Assembly (NCBI GenBank): GCA_945906935.1
Contig: CAMDSO010000010.1
Coordinates: forward strand, 1 to 54,876
From: Bordetella parapertussis
GTDB taxonomy: Bacteria; Pseudomonadota; Gammaproteobacteria; Burkholderiales; SG8-41
Direction of reading: 5' to 3'
Length of the DNA: 54,876 nt
Part shown: positions 47,461 to 54,876 of the stretch, piece by piece
Layout of the letters: each line of letters starts with the position of its first letter
Numbering within the stretch: the stretch's first letter is position 1
Notes under the pieces: generated by a model
Told to the model about the DNA's origin: nothing
Database searches by the model: none
What the model saw: only the letters and a program-made list of their open reading frames with translations
Program-made: the position numbers and the translations under genes

Positions 47461-48279
47461 TCAGCGCTTTTGCCGCAGCGCGGCGATCACGGGTGCGGTT
47501 TGCGGACGCACACCACGCCAGACAAAAAATGACTCCGCCGCCTGCTCGACCAGCATGCCAAGGCCATCGGCGGTCTGTGCCGCCCCCAGCTGTCGCGCAA
47601 AATCGAGAAACAACGCGGCTTTCTCGCCGTACATCATGTCGTAGGCCAGCGCACCGGCTGCAAACACCCCCGCAGGCAGCGGCGGCAGTGCACCAGCCAC
47701 ACTGGCGGAGGTGGCGTTGATCACGAGATCGAATGCCATCCCGCCCAGCGCTGCATAGGATTGTGCGGAACAATCTCCCCAGCGGCTGAAATGTTGTGCC
47801 AGTTGCAGCGCCTTGTCAGGACTGCGATTGGCAATCACCAGCGCCGCCGGTGCGCGCTCGATCAGCGGCAACAGCACGCCACGCGCGGCGCCGCCGGCCC
47901 CGAGCAGCAGCACGCGCTGACCGCCGATTGCCATGCCAAGATTAAGTTCGATATCTCGGCTGAGACCCGCACCATCGGTGTTGTCACCGAATATCTGCGC
48001 GCCGTCGAAGTGCAGGGTATTCACCGCCTCGGCCTGTTCCGCACGCTCGCTGCGACGGGTCGCCAGACGCCACGCTTCGAGCTTGAACGGCAAGGTCACA
48101 TTGACGCCGCAGCCGCCCGCCGCGCGAAACGCCGCCACACTGGCGGCAAAACCATCGAGCGGTGCGAGCAGGCGCGTGTATTCAAGATCAGCGCCGCTCT
48201 GGCCAGCGAAGGCGGCATGGATCTGCGGCGAGAGGCTGTGGGCAACGGGATTGCCGACGACGGCGTAACGGTCAGTCAT
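47461..48279 (-). CDS. aroE: Shikimate dehydrogenase
   Basis: A 272-residue NADPH enzyme reducing 3-dehydroshikimate in aromatic amino-acid synthesis. VGNPVAHSLSPQIHAAFA binds shikimate, catalytic Lys is in NVTLPFKLEA, Asp in FGDNTDGAGL, and NADPH binds at LLLGAGGAARGVLLPL with NRS. The start MTDRYAVVGNP is standard; the frame extends 14 codons upstream. It lies 37 bases before mtgA. Confidence 0.96.
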   Translation of the reverse strand: MTDRYAVVGNPVAHSLSPQIHAAFAGQSGADLEYTRLLAPLDGFAASVAAFRAAGGCGVNVTLPFKLEAWRLATRRSERAEQAEAVNTLHFDGAQIFGDNTDGAGLSRDIELNLGMAIGGQRVLLLGAGGAARGVLLPLIERAPAALVIANRSPDKALQLAQHFSRWGDCSAQSYAALGGMAFDLVINATSASVAGALPPLPAGVFAAGALAYDMMYGEKAALFLDFARQLGAAQTADGLGMLVEQAAESFFVWRGVRPQTAPVIAALRQKR

Positions 48280-48409
48280 AGGGGTGTATTGTAAGTAAGC
48301 GGCTGGCGGGGTGCGGTGCAATCGACAGACTGCGGACGCTCTTCAACAGCTGCGCAAGCGACCAGCTATTGTCATGCAATTAAAAAAATCGGGCGAAACG
48401 CGGCGCATA

Positions 48410-49330
48410 TTACTCGGTTGCAAGCTGATCAGAACGGGTAAAAATCCAGGTTCGTGTAATGCTGAGGATATCCGTATCCCTGGCAATGTCAGCAGGGAAA
48501 GCGGCATACGGCGAACCCATATGCACGATACGCTCCGCCGCGTCATCGAGCACCTTGTGACCTGAGGATCGGTTGATTTCAACGCTCTCGACAGCGCCAT
48601 TGGGGCGGATCGATACCGTCAGCTGCAAGCTGCCGTAAATTTTCTGATCGCGTGCGGCAGCCGGATAATTCAGCGTGCCGATGCGCTCGATCTTCTGCCG
48701 CCAGTCGTCGATATAGCGACTAAATCGATATTCACGGGTGCGGGCGCCGACGAACTGACGGCGCGGGCGTTTTTGCACTGCATCCCAGTCTTTCGCAATC
48801 TGCGCCTCAAGCCGCGCGATTTCGAGGCTGCGGCTCATGATGTCTTGCGCGGTGGGCGAGGTCTTTGAATCGGTCTGCTGCTGCGCTTGCGGCGGTGCCG
48901 ACTCCACTTTGGTCGGCGCGTTTAACTGCGTCATCAAGCGGCGCGCCTCCTGCTCGAGCTGCTGTAAGCGGCTGGCCTCCATGGTGACTTCGGCGGTCTG
49001 CTTGTCGTTGCGCGACACCGGCAAGGGGCTCTTCGCACGGCGATCGAGATCAGTCGTGCCGCCGCCATCGAGATTGTGCTGGGCCAGAATATCGCTCTGC
49101 TCGGGCCGATTTTTTGATTTCGCATTGACCAGAACGACTTCAAGCGACGGCGCAACGCTGCCGAGTTTCGACAAATCAGGCGGACGAAAACTGATGCCGA
49201 ATAAAACAAAGCCATGCAGCAGGACGGATGCCAGCACGGCGTACTGGAAACGGGTTTCGTAATCGAGCGCGAACCAGCGCCGCTGGAACGTACGCCAACG
49301 TTCCGCCCAAGGCAGAGGGAGCGACGGCAT
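48410..49330 (-). CDS. tonB: TonB-family energy transducer
   Basis: About 306 residues: one N-terminal membrane helix (FQYAVLASVLLHGFVLFGISF), a long polar, Gln/Glu/Arg-rich helical region (about 105-205) rather than a Pro-rich linker, and a C-terminal TonB domain (YPAAARDQKIYGSLQLTVSIRPNGAVESVEINRSSGHKVLDDAAERIV). It may transmit proton-motive force to outer-membrane receptors, but no ExbB/ExbD genes are near; this rnb-linked type may be a TolA/TonB-like envelope linker. In-frame ATGs at 49378 and 49435 are alternative starts. Confidence 0.85.
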   Translation of the reverse strand: MPSLPLPWAERWRTFQRRWFALDYETRFQYAVLASVLLHGFVLFGISFRPPDLSKLGSVAPSLEVVLVNAKSKNRPEQSDILAQHNLDGGGTTDLDRRAKSPLPVSRNDKQTAEVTMEASRLQQLEQEARRLMTQLNAPTKVESAPPQAQQQTDSKTSPTAQDIMSRSLEIARLEAQIAKDWDAVQKRPRRQFVGARTREYRFSRYIDDWRQKIERIGTLNYPAAARDQKIYGSLQLTVSIRPNGAVESVEINRSSGHKVLDDAAERIVHMGSPYAAFPADIARDTDILSITRTWIFTRSDQLATE

Positions 49331-49497
49331 CGAAAATCGTCCCGTCAGCAGGTTCTTGTTTAGGCCTATTGCACTCATGTCATGACTCGCGCCTGTGCCG
49401 TCCTTGGGTTCGACGGCAGGTCTACGGATCGGCATAAAATATCTTATATGACAATGCTTTGCAATGTCTATTTAAGGCTATTTAAGAGCATCACACA

Positions 49498-51348
49498 TCA
49501 AACTGCAGGATTGATCCCGACGAACTCCGCATGCACCGCAAGCTCCCAAAAATCGAGGCGCGACAGCGCAATGCGTACATTCGAACCTGGCGGCGCGTCA
49601 CGCAGCGACGGCACGCGGATGACCAGCGGGATACGGTCGAAACGCACCAGGTTGTCGCGGATCACCGTCGCATTGAGTTCGGCCGCCTGTTCCTGCTCGA
49701 TCCAGCGCAGACACCAGTAGCGTTCCATCATGCGCTGAAACTCGCCATAACTGTCATAGGCCAGCTCGAAATCGCGCAGCGCGGCCATCACCTCGGGCGC
49801 GCCCTGCGCATAGGGTGCCGGCGCCTGCGTAAACAGCGCCAGTAACTGGCGCTGATTGATCAAATCGACATAACGGCGCAGCGGCGAACTTGACCACGCG
49901 TATTGCTTGACGCCTAGCCCGTCGTGCGGCGTCGGCACGGTGGTCATACGCGCCACGCCACCGGTTTGGGCGCGATAGGCCCCGATAAAACCAGCCTCGC
50001 TCAGCGCGCGCCCCCATTCGGCATTGGCGTGGATCATCATTTCCGCCACCAGCTTGTCGATCGGTGAACCGCGCCGGCGCGCGACGATACGCACCTGGCC
50101 GGCCTCAACATAGAAGTTGTATTCCGTACGCTGCTGGTCGTTGGGGTTGTCCGCCTTGCCGCGACCGACCTGCAGCTGCTGTGCCAGACGCCACAGGGCG
50201 GTGATCTCAGAACCAAAGCGGTGCTGGATATTACCGGTAGTGAGCGCTTCTTCCGTGAACACGTTTTCGAGTTCGCCATGACGCAAATTGGCGGCAATCG
50301 GCACCCGCTCGCAACCGCTATGGCTGGTGACAATGACGCCGGCCGGATCAACTTCGAGGTATAGCGACAAGGCCGGACGCGCCGCCCCGGCCAGCAAAGT
50401 AAACAGATCAATCGCCGCCGTCGGCAACATGGTGATCTTGTCGCCCGGAAAATAAACCGTCGACAAGCGCCCACGCGCCGCCACATCCAGCGCCGAATCG
50501 GGCGCGATGCCGAGCGCCGGTGCGGCGATATGAATACCAAAACGGGCGTTGCCGTTGGCCAGCACCACCACCGAGAACGCATCGTCGATTTCCGTAGTCG
50601 TTTCGTCGTCGATGCTAAAAGCCTCGACCGCTGCCAGCGGCAACGCGTCAGACAAGGCCACCGCCGGCACTTCGCCAAACGCCGTGCCATCCGGAAAATG
50701 CTCGAACAGAAAATGTCCGAGGTGATAATCATGCGCCGAGGCGAGCGCACCACAGCGCTCGAACACCTTGGCCGGCACCAGCTTCTGCTGTTCGCAAACG
50801 GCTTCCAGCGCCTTCCACTCCAGACTGTTTTTGTCCGGTGCATAAAGCAATTGCGAGAGCAGCGGCTGAAACGCGGGCGGCAACCGCCCCCCCGCCAGAT
50901 CGTCGATGTAAGCCTGTTTCTGTTCGGCCAGCAGGCGTTTTTTCTCGACGCTGGCCAGCGCCGCGCGCAGCGCCTCGGCGGGCGCCGCCTTGTAGCGTCC
51001 CTTGCCCTTCTTGTAAAAATACATCGGTGCGCCATGCAGGCGCAGCAGCAGGCCGGCCGACTCCAGCGCACTCGGCGCATGACCAAAGTATTCGCGGCCG
51101 AGCGTTTCGAACGCGAATTCATCCGCGCCGCAACACTCCCACATGAAATCGATATCAATCTCGGCGGCGGTGCGTTGCGCGGCGTCCATGAAAGCAGCCA
51201 GCGCGGGCTGATCAAAACGCAACATCACGGCACTCGACTTGATCTTGGAACGCTTGCCGTGCGGCGCCTCGACCTGCAGCGAGCTATCGTTGTCGGCCAA
51301 GATGGCGCCGACCTTAAAGCCACCGTCCTCTTCGTACAATACATTCAT
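49498..51348 (-). CDS. rnb: RNase II-family exoribonuclease
   Basis: A 616-residue 3'-5' exoribonuclease. The RNB catalytic domain includes AFSIDDETTTEIDDAFSVV with the metal-binding Asp residues, STVYFPGDKITMLP and YAWSSSPLRRYVDLINQRQL. The N-terminus (MNVLYEEDGGFKVGAILADND) is a small OB/SH3-like RNA-binding domain and a C-terminal S1-like segment follows (SNVRIALSRLDFWELAVHAEFVG). The frame extends 30 codons upstream, but this ATG is the usual family start. First gene of rnb-tonB-aroE-mtgA. Confidence 0.9.
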   Translation of the reverse strand: MNVLYEEDGGFKVGAILADNDSSLQVEAPHGKRSKIKSSAVMLRFDQPALAAFMDAAQRTAAEIDIDFMWECCGADEFAFETLGREYFGHAPSALESAGLLLRLHGAPMYFYKKGKGRYKAAPAEALRAALASVEKKRLLAEQKQAYIDDLAGGRLPPAFQPLLSQLLYAPDKNSLEWKALEAVCEQQKLVPAKVFERCGALASAHDYHLGHFLFEHFPDGTAFGEVPAVALSDALPLAAVEAFSIDDETTTEIDDAFSVVVLANGNARFGIHIAAPALGIAPDSALDVAARGRLSTVYFPGDKITMLPTAAIDLFTLLAGAARPALSLYLEVDPAGVIVTSHSGCERVPIAANLRHGELENVFTEEALTTGNIQHRFGSEITALWRLAQQLQVGRGKADNPNDQQRTEYNFYVEAGQVRIVARRRGSPIDKLVAEMMIHANAEWGRALSEAGFIGAYRAQTGGVARMTTVPTPHDGLGVKQYAWSSSPLRRYVDLINQRQLLALFTQAPAPYAQGAPEVMAALRDFELAYDSYGEFQRMMERYWCLRWIEQEQAAELNATVIRDNLVRFDRIPLVIRVPSLRDAPPGSNVRIALSRLDFWELAVHAEFVGINPAV

Positions 51349-51422
51349 ATGGGAAACGGTGCGTGCCGCGGCCTGAGAAAGGCGCGGATTATAGCCCAGC
51401 GACCCCGCCCCGCCGTGCCATG

Positions 51423-51455
51423 AAAAAAGGCCGCGCACTCACGCACGCGGCCTTT
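51423..51455 (-). terminator. Rho-independent terminator after the kelch gene
   Basis: AAAGGCCGCG pairs with CGCGGCCTTT (ten pairs, 10-base interior), followed by T6 on the minus strand, 19 bases past the kelch stop and between it and rnb. Confidence 0.88.
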
Positions 51456-51473
51456 AATAGCGACATCCGTAGA

Positions 51474-52532
51474 CTATTTGGCGCCGGACTCGAGCTCCAA
51501 TGCATCGTGAACATCGGTGGCAATCAGCATGCCCTCGGGGCCGCCGGATTGCACGTTGCCGCTGACCAGATGCAGGCGCGCACCGACAATGTCGCCGGCC
51601 AGACCGTGACGCGAGACCTCCATCGACGGCAGCGAGGTCCAACGATTGGTCGCCGGATCATAGGCCTCCACCGCGCGGAAAGTCGCCGATAAACGATCGG
51701 TACGCATTTCGCCGCCGGCCACATAGATCTTGCCTTTATATGTGCCCCAAGCGGTGGCGCTGCGCGCAGTCGGCATCGGCGCCAGCAACGCCCCCCACTG
51801 GTCGGTGGCCGGATCGTATTCCTCCACCACGTCAGTGTTGCTCGCACGCGTAATAAACGCGTTACCGACGCGACCGCCTATGATGTAAATCTTGCCGTTC
51901 ACCACACCGGCGGCCGCATGATTGCGGGTCGTCGGCATCGGGCTCTTCGTTTCCCATTTGTTGGCGGCAATGTCATAGACCTCGTTGGTGCCCAACACAC
52001 GCTGTGGCCGCGCCGGATGCAAGGCGGTTTCTTTCGCCCCGGGACTCAACCCGGCGCCGCCGATCACATACAGCTTGCCGTTGACGATGGCCGCATTCGG
52101 CGAGCCGCGTTTGGTTGGCATCGGCGCCAGCGCCTTCCAGCTGTCGTTGGCCGGGTCGTATTCCCACAAATTATCGACCGGCTGCCAGGCCGACGGGCCG
52201 CTGGCGGGTTTGATAAAGCCGCCGATGATATAAATCTTGCCGTTATGTTCGGCCGTCGCCACATGGTGCGACAACAACGGCATGTTTTTCTTCTTCGTCC
52301 ACTTGTCGGTGGCCGGATCGTATTCAAAGACCAGGCCCTTGGGCGTCCAGCCCGGGGCCAGACCACCGAACACATAGAGCTTGCCGCCCGAGCTGACACC
52401 ATAAAGCTCTTCAGAAGCGTCCGGAAACGGCGCCAGCTTCGCCCACTTTTGCGCCTGTGCAACGCCATGACAGGCAAGCCCGATCACCACCACCGCAAAC
52501 AAATTCCGCAACCAGCTTATTTTGGAAAACAT
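51474..52532 (-). CDS. Exported kelch-repeat protein
   Basis: A 352-residue protein. Signal peptide NLFAVVVIGLACHGVAQAQ is followed by six kelch repeats forming a probable beta-propeller, each with a Gly-Gly pair and a Y-x-P-x3-x-W element (KLYVFGG ... EYDPATDKW; KIYIIGG ... EYDPANDSW; KLYVIGG ... VYDIAANKW; KIYIIGG ... EYDPATDQW; KIYVAGG ... AYDPATNRW; RLHLVSG). It is probably periplasmic; ligand unknown. GGAGG lies 5 bases before the ATG; a longer frame to 52565 is rejected. Confidence 0.88.
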   Translation of the reverse strand: MFSKISWLRNLFAVVVIGLACHGVAQAQKWAKLAPFPDASEELYGVSSGGKLYVFGGLAPGWTPKGLVFEYDPATDKWTKKKNMPLLSHHVATAEHNGKIYIIGGFIKPASGPSAWQPVDNLWEYDPANDSWKALAPMPTKRGSPNAAIVNGKLYVIGGAGLSPGAKETALHPARPQRVLGTNEVYDIAANKWETKSPMPTTRNHAAAGVVNGKIYIIGGRVGNAFITRASNTDVVEEYDPATDQWGALLAPMPTARSATAWGTYKGKIYVAGGEMRTDRLSATFRAVEAYDPATNRWTSLPSMEVSRHGLAGDIVGARLHLVSGNVQSGGPEGMLIATDVHDALELESGAK

Positions 52533-52569
52533 GCATCCTCCCCCGAAAGTTGAACCGCACGACATCCTA

Positions 52570-52650
52570 CGCCTAACTCTAGTGACCTGCCCGCCCCCGG
52601 CAATTCCAGCACATCACGAATATCGGTGGCTAGACGAATGCTGGCCAGCG
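52570..52650 (-). pseudogene. Possible remnant of a second kelch gene's 3' end
   Basis: Read on the minus strand, the gap upstream of the kelch gene encodes SIRLATDIRDVLELPGAG, resembling the kelch protein's own C-terminus GMLIATDVHDALELESGAK (ATD, D and LEL conserved). An in-frame TGA lies just before it and no propeller repeats remain. It looks like the decayed tail of a tandem copy, though the match is only about 18 codons. Confidence 0.45.
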
Positions 52651-52690
52651 GTCATTGCGATGGCACCCCCCTGTGCAAGCGGTGATGGTT

Positions 52691-52702
52691 CGTTTTAAAA
52701 CG
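52691..52702. repeat. Perfect 12-bp palindrome CGTTTTAAAACG
   Basis: A loop-less palindrome just past the YqiA-like stop. It may be a binding site or chance; no T-run follows. Confidence 0.4.
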
Positions 52703-52708
52703 CTATCG

Positions 52709-53284
52709 CTATCTCCCGGCCAGACCAGCAAACGCAAAAACCACCTCAAGATGATCGGCGAAATCGCCAAAGCCGTGGTCACCACCTTCGATCACATACT
52801 GCTGAGCGCTGGCATAACGCGCCACTGCCTGCCGGTAATCGAGCACTTCGTCGCCGGTCTCCAGCATCAACAAATAACGCGCGGGCGTCACGCGTGCCTG
52901 CTCTAACGCGCGCAACTCCTCGACGTGGGCGGCGGTAAATTCATAGCGCTCGCCAGTGTAAAGATTCGTCTGCATACCAACATGGTCGTGTAGCAATTCG
53001 TAGGGCCGCACTGCGGGGTTGACCAACACCGCACGTAAATCGTAGCGCTCGGCGAGCCAGCCCGCGTAATAGCCACCGAGCGAACTGCCGACGAGAATCG
53101 CCTGCGGATGAGCAACGACTAACGCTTCGAGCAACCGCGTCGCAGCGGTGGGAGAAGGCGGTAACGCCGGCGCCATAAAGATGGCACCCGGCGCACGTTC
53201 GGCCAACTCCTTTTGCAACACGCGCGCCTTGAACGAAGCCGGCGAGCTGTTAAAGCCGTGGATGTAAATCAGCGCAGTTTGCAT
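52709..53284 (-). CDS. yqiA: YqiA/YcfP-family alpha/beta-hydrolase (esterase)
   Basis: A 191-residue alpha/beta hydrolase of the UPF0227 group. MQTALIYIHGFNSSPASFKA opens the fold, the nucleophile elbow is VGSSLGGYYAGW, Asp is in LLMLETGDEVLDY and His in IEGGDHGFGDF. E. coli YqiA has esterase activity on short acyl or palmitoyl-CoA substrates; the natural substrate is unknown. It is divergent from the ggt-like gene, 63 bases between start codons. Confidence 0.88.
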   Translation of the reverse strand: MQTALIYIHGFNSSPASFKARVLQKELAERAPGAIFMAPALPPSPTAATRLLEALVVAHPQAILVGSSLGGYYAGWLAERYDLRAVLVNPAVRPYELLHDHVGMQTNLYTGERYEFTAAHVEELRALEQARVTPARYLLMLETGDEVLDYRQAVARYASAQQYVIEGGDHGFGDFADHLEVVFAFAGLAGR

Positions 53285-53347
53285 GCGTCGATTCTAACCG
53301 CGACGACCCGCACCTATAATCAGCTGGTTATTTTTCAAGGTTCAGCC

Positions 53348-54876
53348 ATGACAGAAAAATCATCCTGGGCGAGGCGCGGCATGATGGTGGCACCGCACGC
53401 GCTCGCCGCCCAAGCGGGCTTGGCGGTATTGCGCGAAGGCGGCAACGCACTCGAAGCGATGGTGGCCGCCGCCGCCAGCATTTCGGTCGTCTATCCGCAC
53501 ATGAATGGCATCGGCGGCGATAGCTTCTGGTTGATCCACGCGCCGGGCCAGGAGGTGGTCACCATCGACGCCTGCGGCCGCGCCGCCGCAAATGCCAGCG
53601 CCACTTTCTATCGCGAGCGGAATCTGCAGAAGATCCCAACACGCGGGCCGCTCGCCGCCAACACAGTGGCGGGCACGGTGTCCGGCTGGGCACTGGCAAT
53701 GGACTACGCACAACAACAATGGGGCGGACGTCTGCCGGTGTCACGTTTGCTCGAAGACGCCATCCACTATGCCGAACACGGCATTGTCGTCACGCAAAGT
53801 CAGGCTGCTTGCACGGCGGCGAAGCTCGCAGAGTTGGTCAACGTTCCCGGCTTTAGCGATCGCTTTCTGGTGGATGGTCAATCACCCGCCTTTGGCTCGA
53901 TACTGAAACAAGCGCGCATCGCCGCCACGTTACGCAGCCTCGTCAAGAATGGCCTCGGCGATTTTTACAAGGGTGAGCTCGCGCGCAGCATCGCCGCCGA
54001 TCTTGCCGCTGTCGGCAGTCCGCTCACCCTCGCCGATCTTGCAAGCCACGCCGCCGAACTGCGTGCGCCAGTGATGTTGCAACACAGTCTGGGCACGCTC
54101 TACAACATGGCACCACCAACGCAGGGCACGATCTCGCTGATGATCCTTGGCATTCTCGATCAGCTCGGTCTCGGTAAGGTTGTGGCCGATAGCGCCGATC
54201 ACGTGCATCTGGCGGTCGAAGCAACCAAACAGGCGTTCATGGTGCGCGACCACCACATCACCGACCCGGCGTATATGAACGTCGATCCGCAACAACTGCT
54301 AGTCAGCGCTGCACTGGCGAAACAAACCGCTGCCATTGACCGCTCCCGCGCGCTGCCGTGGGGCGCGCACTCCAAGCGCGGCGACACCATCTGGATGGGC
54401 GCGATCGACGGCGCAGGCCGTGCCGTCAGCATGATCCAGAGCATCTATCACGAGTTCGGCAGCGGTATCGTGCTCGCCAACTCCGGCATCAACTGGCAAA
54501 ACCGCGGCTGCAGTTTTTCGCTCGACGAAGATGTGCTGAATTTTTTGCAACCGCGGCGCAAGCCCTTCCATACGCTGAATCCCGCACTGGCACGCTTGAA
54601 CGATGGGCGCGTTGTGGTCTACGGCACCATGGGCGGCGACGGCCAACCGCAAACGCAATCGGCAGTGTTCACGCGTTACGCGGTGTTCGGTCAGGGCATG
54701 CAACAAGCGATCAGCGCGCCGCGCTGGTTATTGGGCCGCACCTGGGGGCAATCGAGCGACACGCTGAAAATCGAATCACGTTTTGATCCGGCGCTCATCG
54801 CCGAACTCAAACAACGCGGCCACGCTGTTGAAGTATTGCAAGCCTTCGATGAAACCATGGGCCACGCCGGCGGCAT
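53348..54876 (+). CDS. ggt: Gamma-glutamyltransferase-family protein, partial
   Basis: An open frame from an ATG (MTEKSSWARRGMMVAPHALA) to the window edge, 509 full codons, C-terminus missing. GGNALEAMVAAAASISVVYPHMNGIGGDSFWLI is a GGT signature, and the N-terminal nucleophile Thr of the small subunit should be in SKRGDTIWMGAIDGAG. MGGDGQPQTQSAVF near the end matches the second conserved block. No signal peptide is seen, so it may be cytoplasmic, unlike E. coli Ggt. GGT enzymes hydrolyse or transfer gamma-glutamyl groups; relatives act as cephalosporin or other acylases, so the substrate is open. Confidence 0.9.
   Translation, partial: MTEKSSWARRGMMVAPHALAAQAGLAVLREGGNALEAMVAAAASISVVYPHMNGIGGDSFWLIHAPGQEVVTIDACGRAAANASATFYRERNLQKIPTRGPLAANTVAGTVSGWALAMDYAQQQWGGRLPVSRLLEDAIHYAEHGIVVTQSQAACTAAKLAELVNVPGFSDRFLVDGQSPAFGSILKQARIAATLRSLVKNGLGDFYKGELARSIAADLAAVGSPLTLADLASHAAELRAPVMLQHSLGTLYNMAPPTQGTISLMILGILDQLGLGKVVADSADHVHLAVEATKQAFMVRDHHITDPAYMNVDPQQLLVSAALAKQTAAIDRSRALPWGAHSKRGDTIWMGAIDGAGRAVSMIQSIYHEFGSGIVLANSGINWQNRGCSFSLDEDVLNFLQPRRKPFHTLNPALARLNDGRVVVYGTMGGDGQPQTQSAVFTRYAVFGQGMQQAISAPRWLLGRTWGQSSDTLKIESRFDPALIAELKQRGHAVEVLQAFDETMGHAGG

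Overview
The window is about 62% G+C and densely coded. It looks like chromosome from a free-living betaproteobacterium, probably near the Rhodocyclales/Nitrosomonadales. I base this on gene order (gpmI-envC-ctpA; slmA-HAD-argB; dacC-dat-DUF493-lipB-lipA; polA/LOG-DUF2782-thrB-BPSS1780-uvrD; leuS-lptE-holA-proA; rnb-tonB-aroE-mtgA) and on a ferredoxin-linked 2-oxoacid oxidoreductase next to sulfur-oxidation genes. No tRNA, rRNA, CRISPR array, prophage or insertion sequence was seen.

Layout. 1-2638 (minus): pilus assembly ATPase and platform protein of MshE/MshG type. 2934-6288: trmL (plus), then a tight minus-strand operon of a rhodanese membrane protein, grxC, secB, an SH3 protein and gpsA. 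6442-12708 (plus): gpmI, envC, ctpA, a MoeB/ThiF-like enzyme and a TPR-methyltransferase. 12753-15921 (minus): an unknown Ala-rich protein, slmA, a HAD phosphatase, argB and a small heat-shock protein with its own heat-shock-type promoter. 16100-22009 (plus): an ECF sigma factor with a 59-residue zinc-binding putative anti-sigma factor, dacC, a D-amino-acid transaminase, DUF493, lipB, lipA, DUF4197 and an unknown protein. 22048-31068: polA (minus) head-to-head with a LOG enzyme (plus), then DUF2782, thrB and a BPSS1780-like membrane protein (plus), then uvrD and a FecR/SPOR lipoprotein (minus). 31169-38808 (plus): leuS, lptE, holA, proA and a lipoyl-domain dihydrolipoyl dehydrogenase. 38809-39682 is the loosest stretch and holds a heptamer repeat, a frameshifted gene, a palindrome and a hairpin.

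39683-44459 (plus) encodes a 2-oxoacid (probably 2-oxoglutarate):ferredoxin oxidoreductase with a GltD-like iron-sulfur flavoprotein partner (korC-korA-korB). It converges on soxXYZA (minus, 44547-46601), whose four genes overlap at every junction and encode the cytochrome SoxXA and the sulfur carrier SoxYZ. The conserved Gly-Gly-Cys-Gly-Gly carboxyl arm of SoxY is replaced here by Ser-Ala-Cys-Trp-Asp-Ala-Ser. No soxB or soxCD lies in the window. Upstream on the same strand are rnb, tonB, aroE and mtgA. The window ends with a secreted kelch protein, a possible decayed tail of a second kelch gene, a YqiA-type esterase and the start of a gamma-glutamyltransferase-like gene that runs off the edge.

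Most genes are housekeeping. The parts most worth a second look are the unusual SoxY arm, the KorCAB/Sox junction, the ECF/mini-anti-sigma pair, the broken or fossil genes at 38984-39350 and 52570-52650, and the 10-base gap between the divergent polA and LOG start codons.
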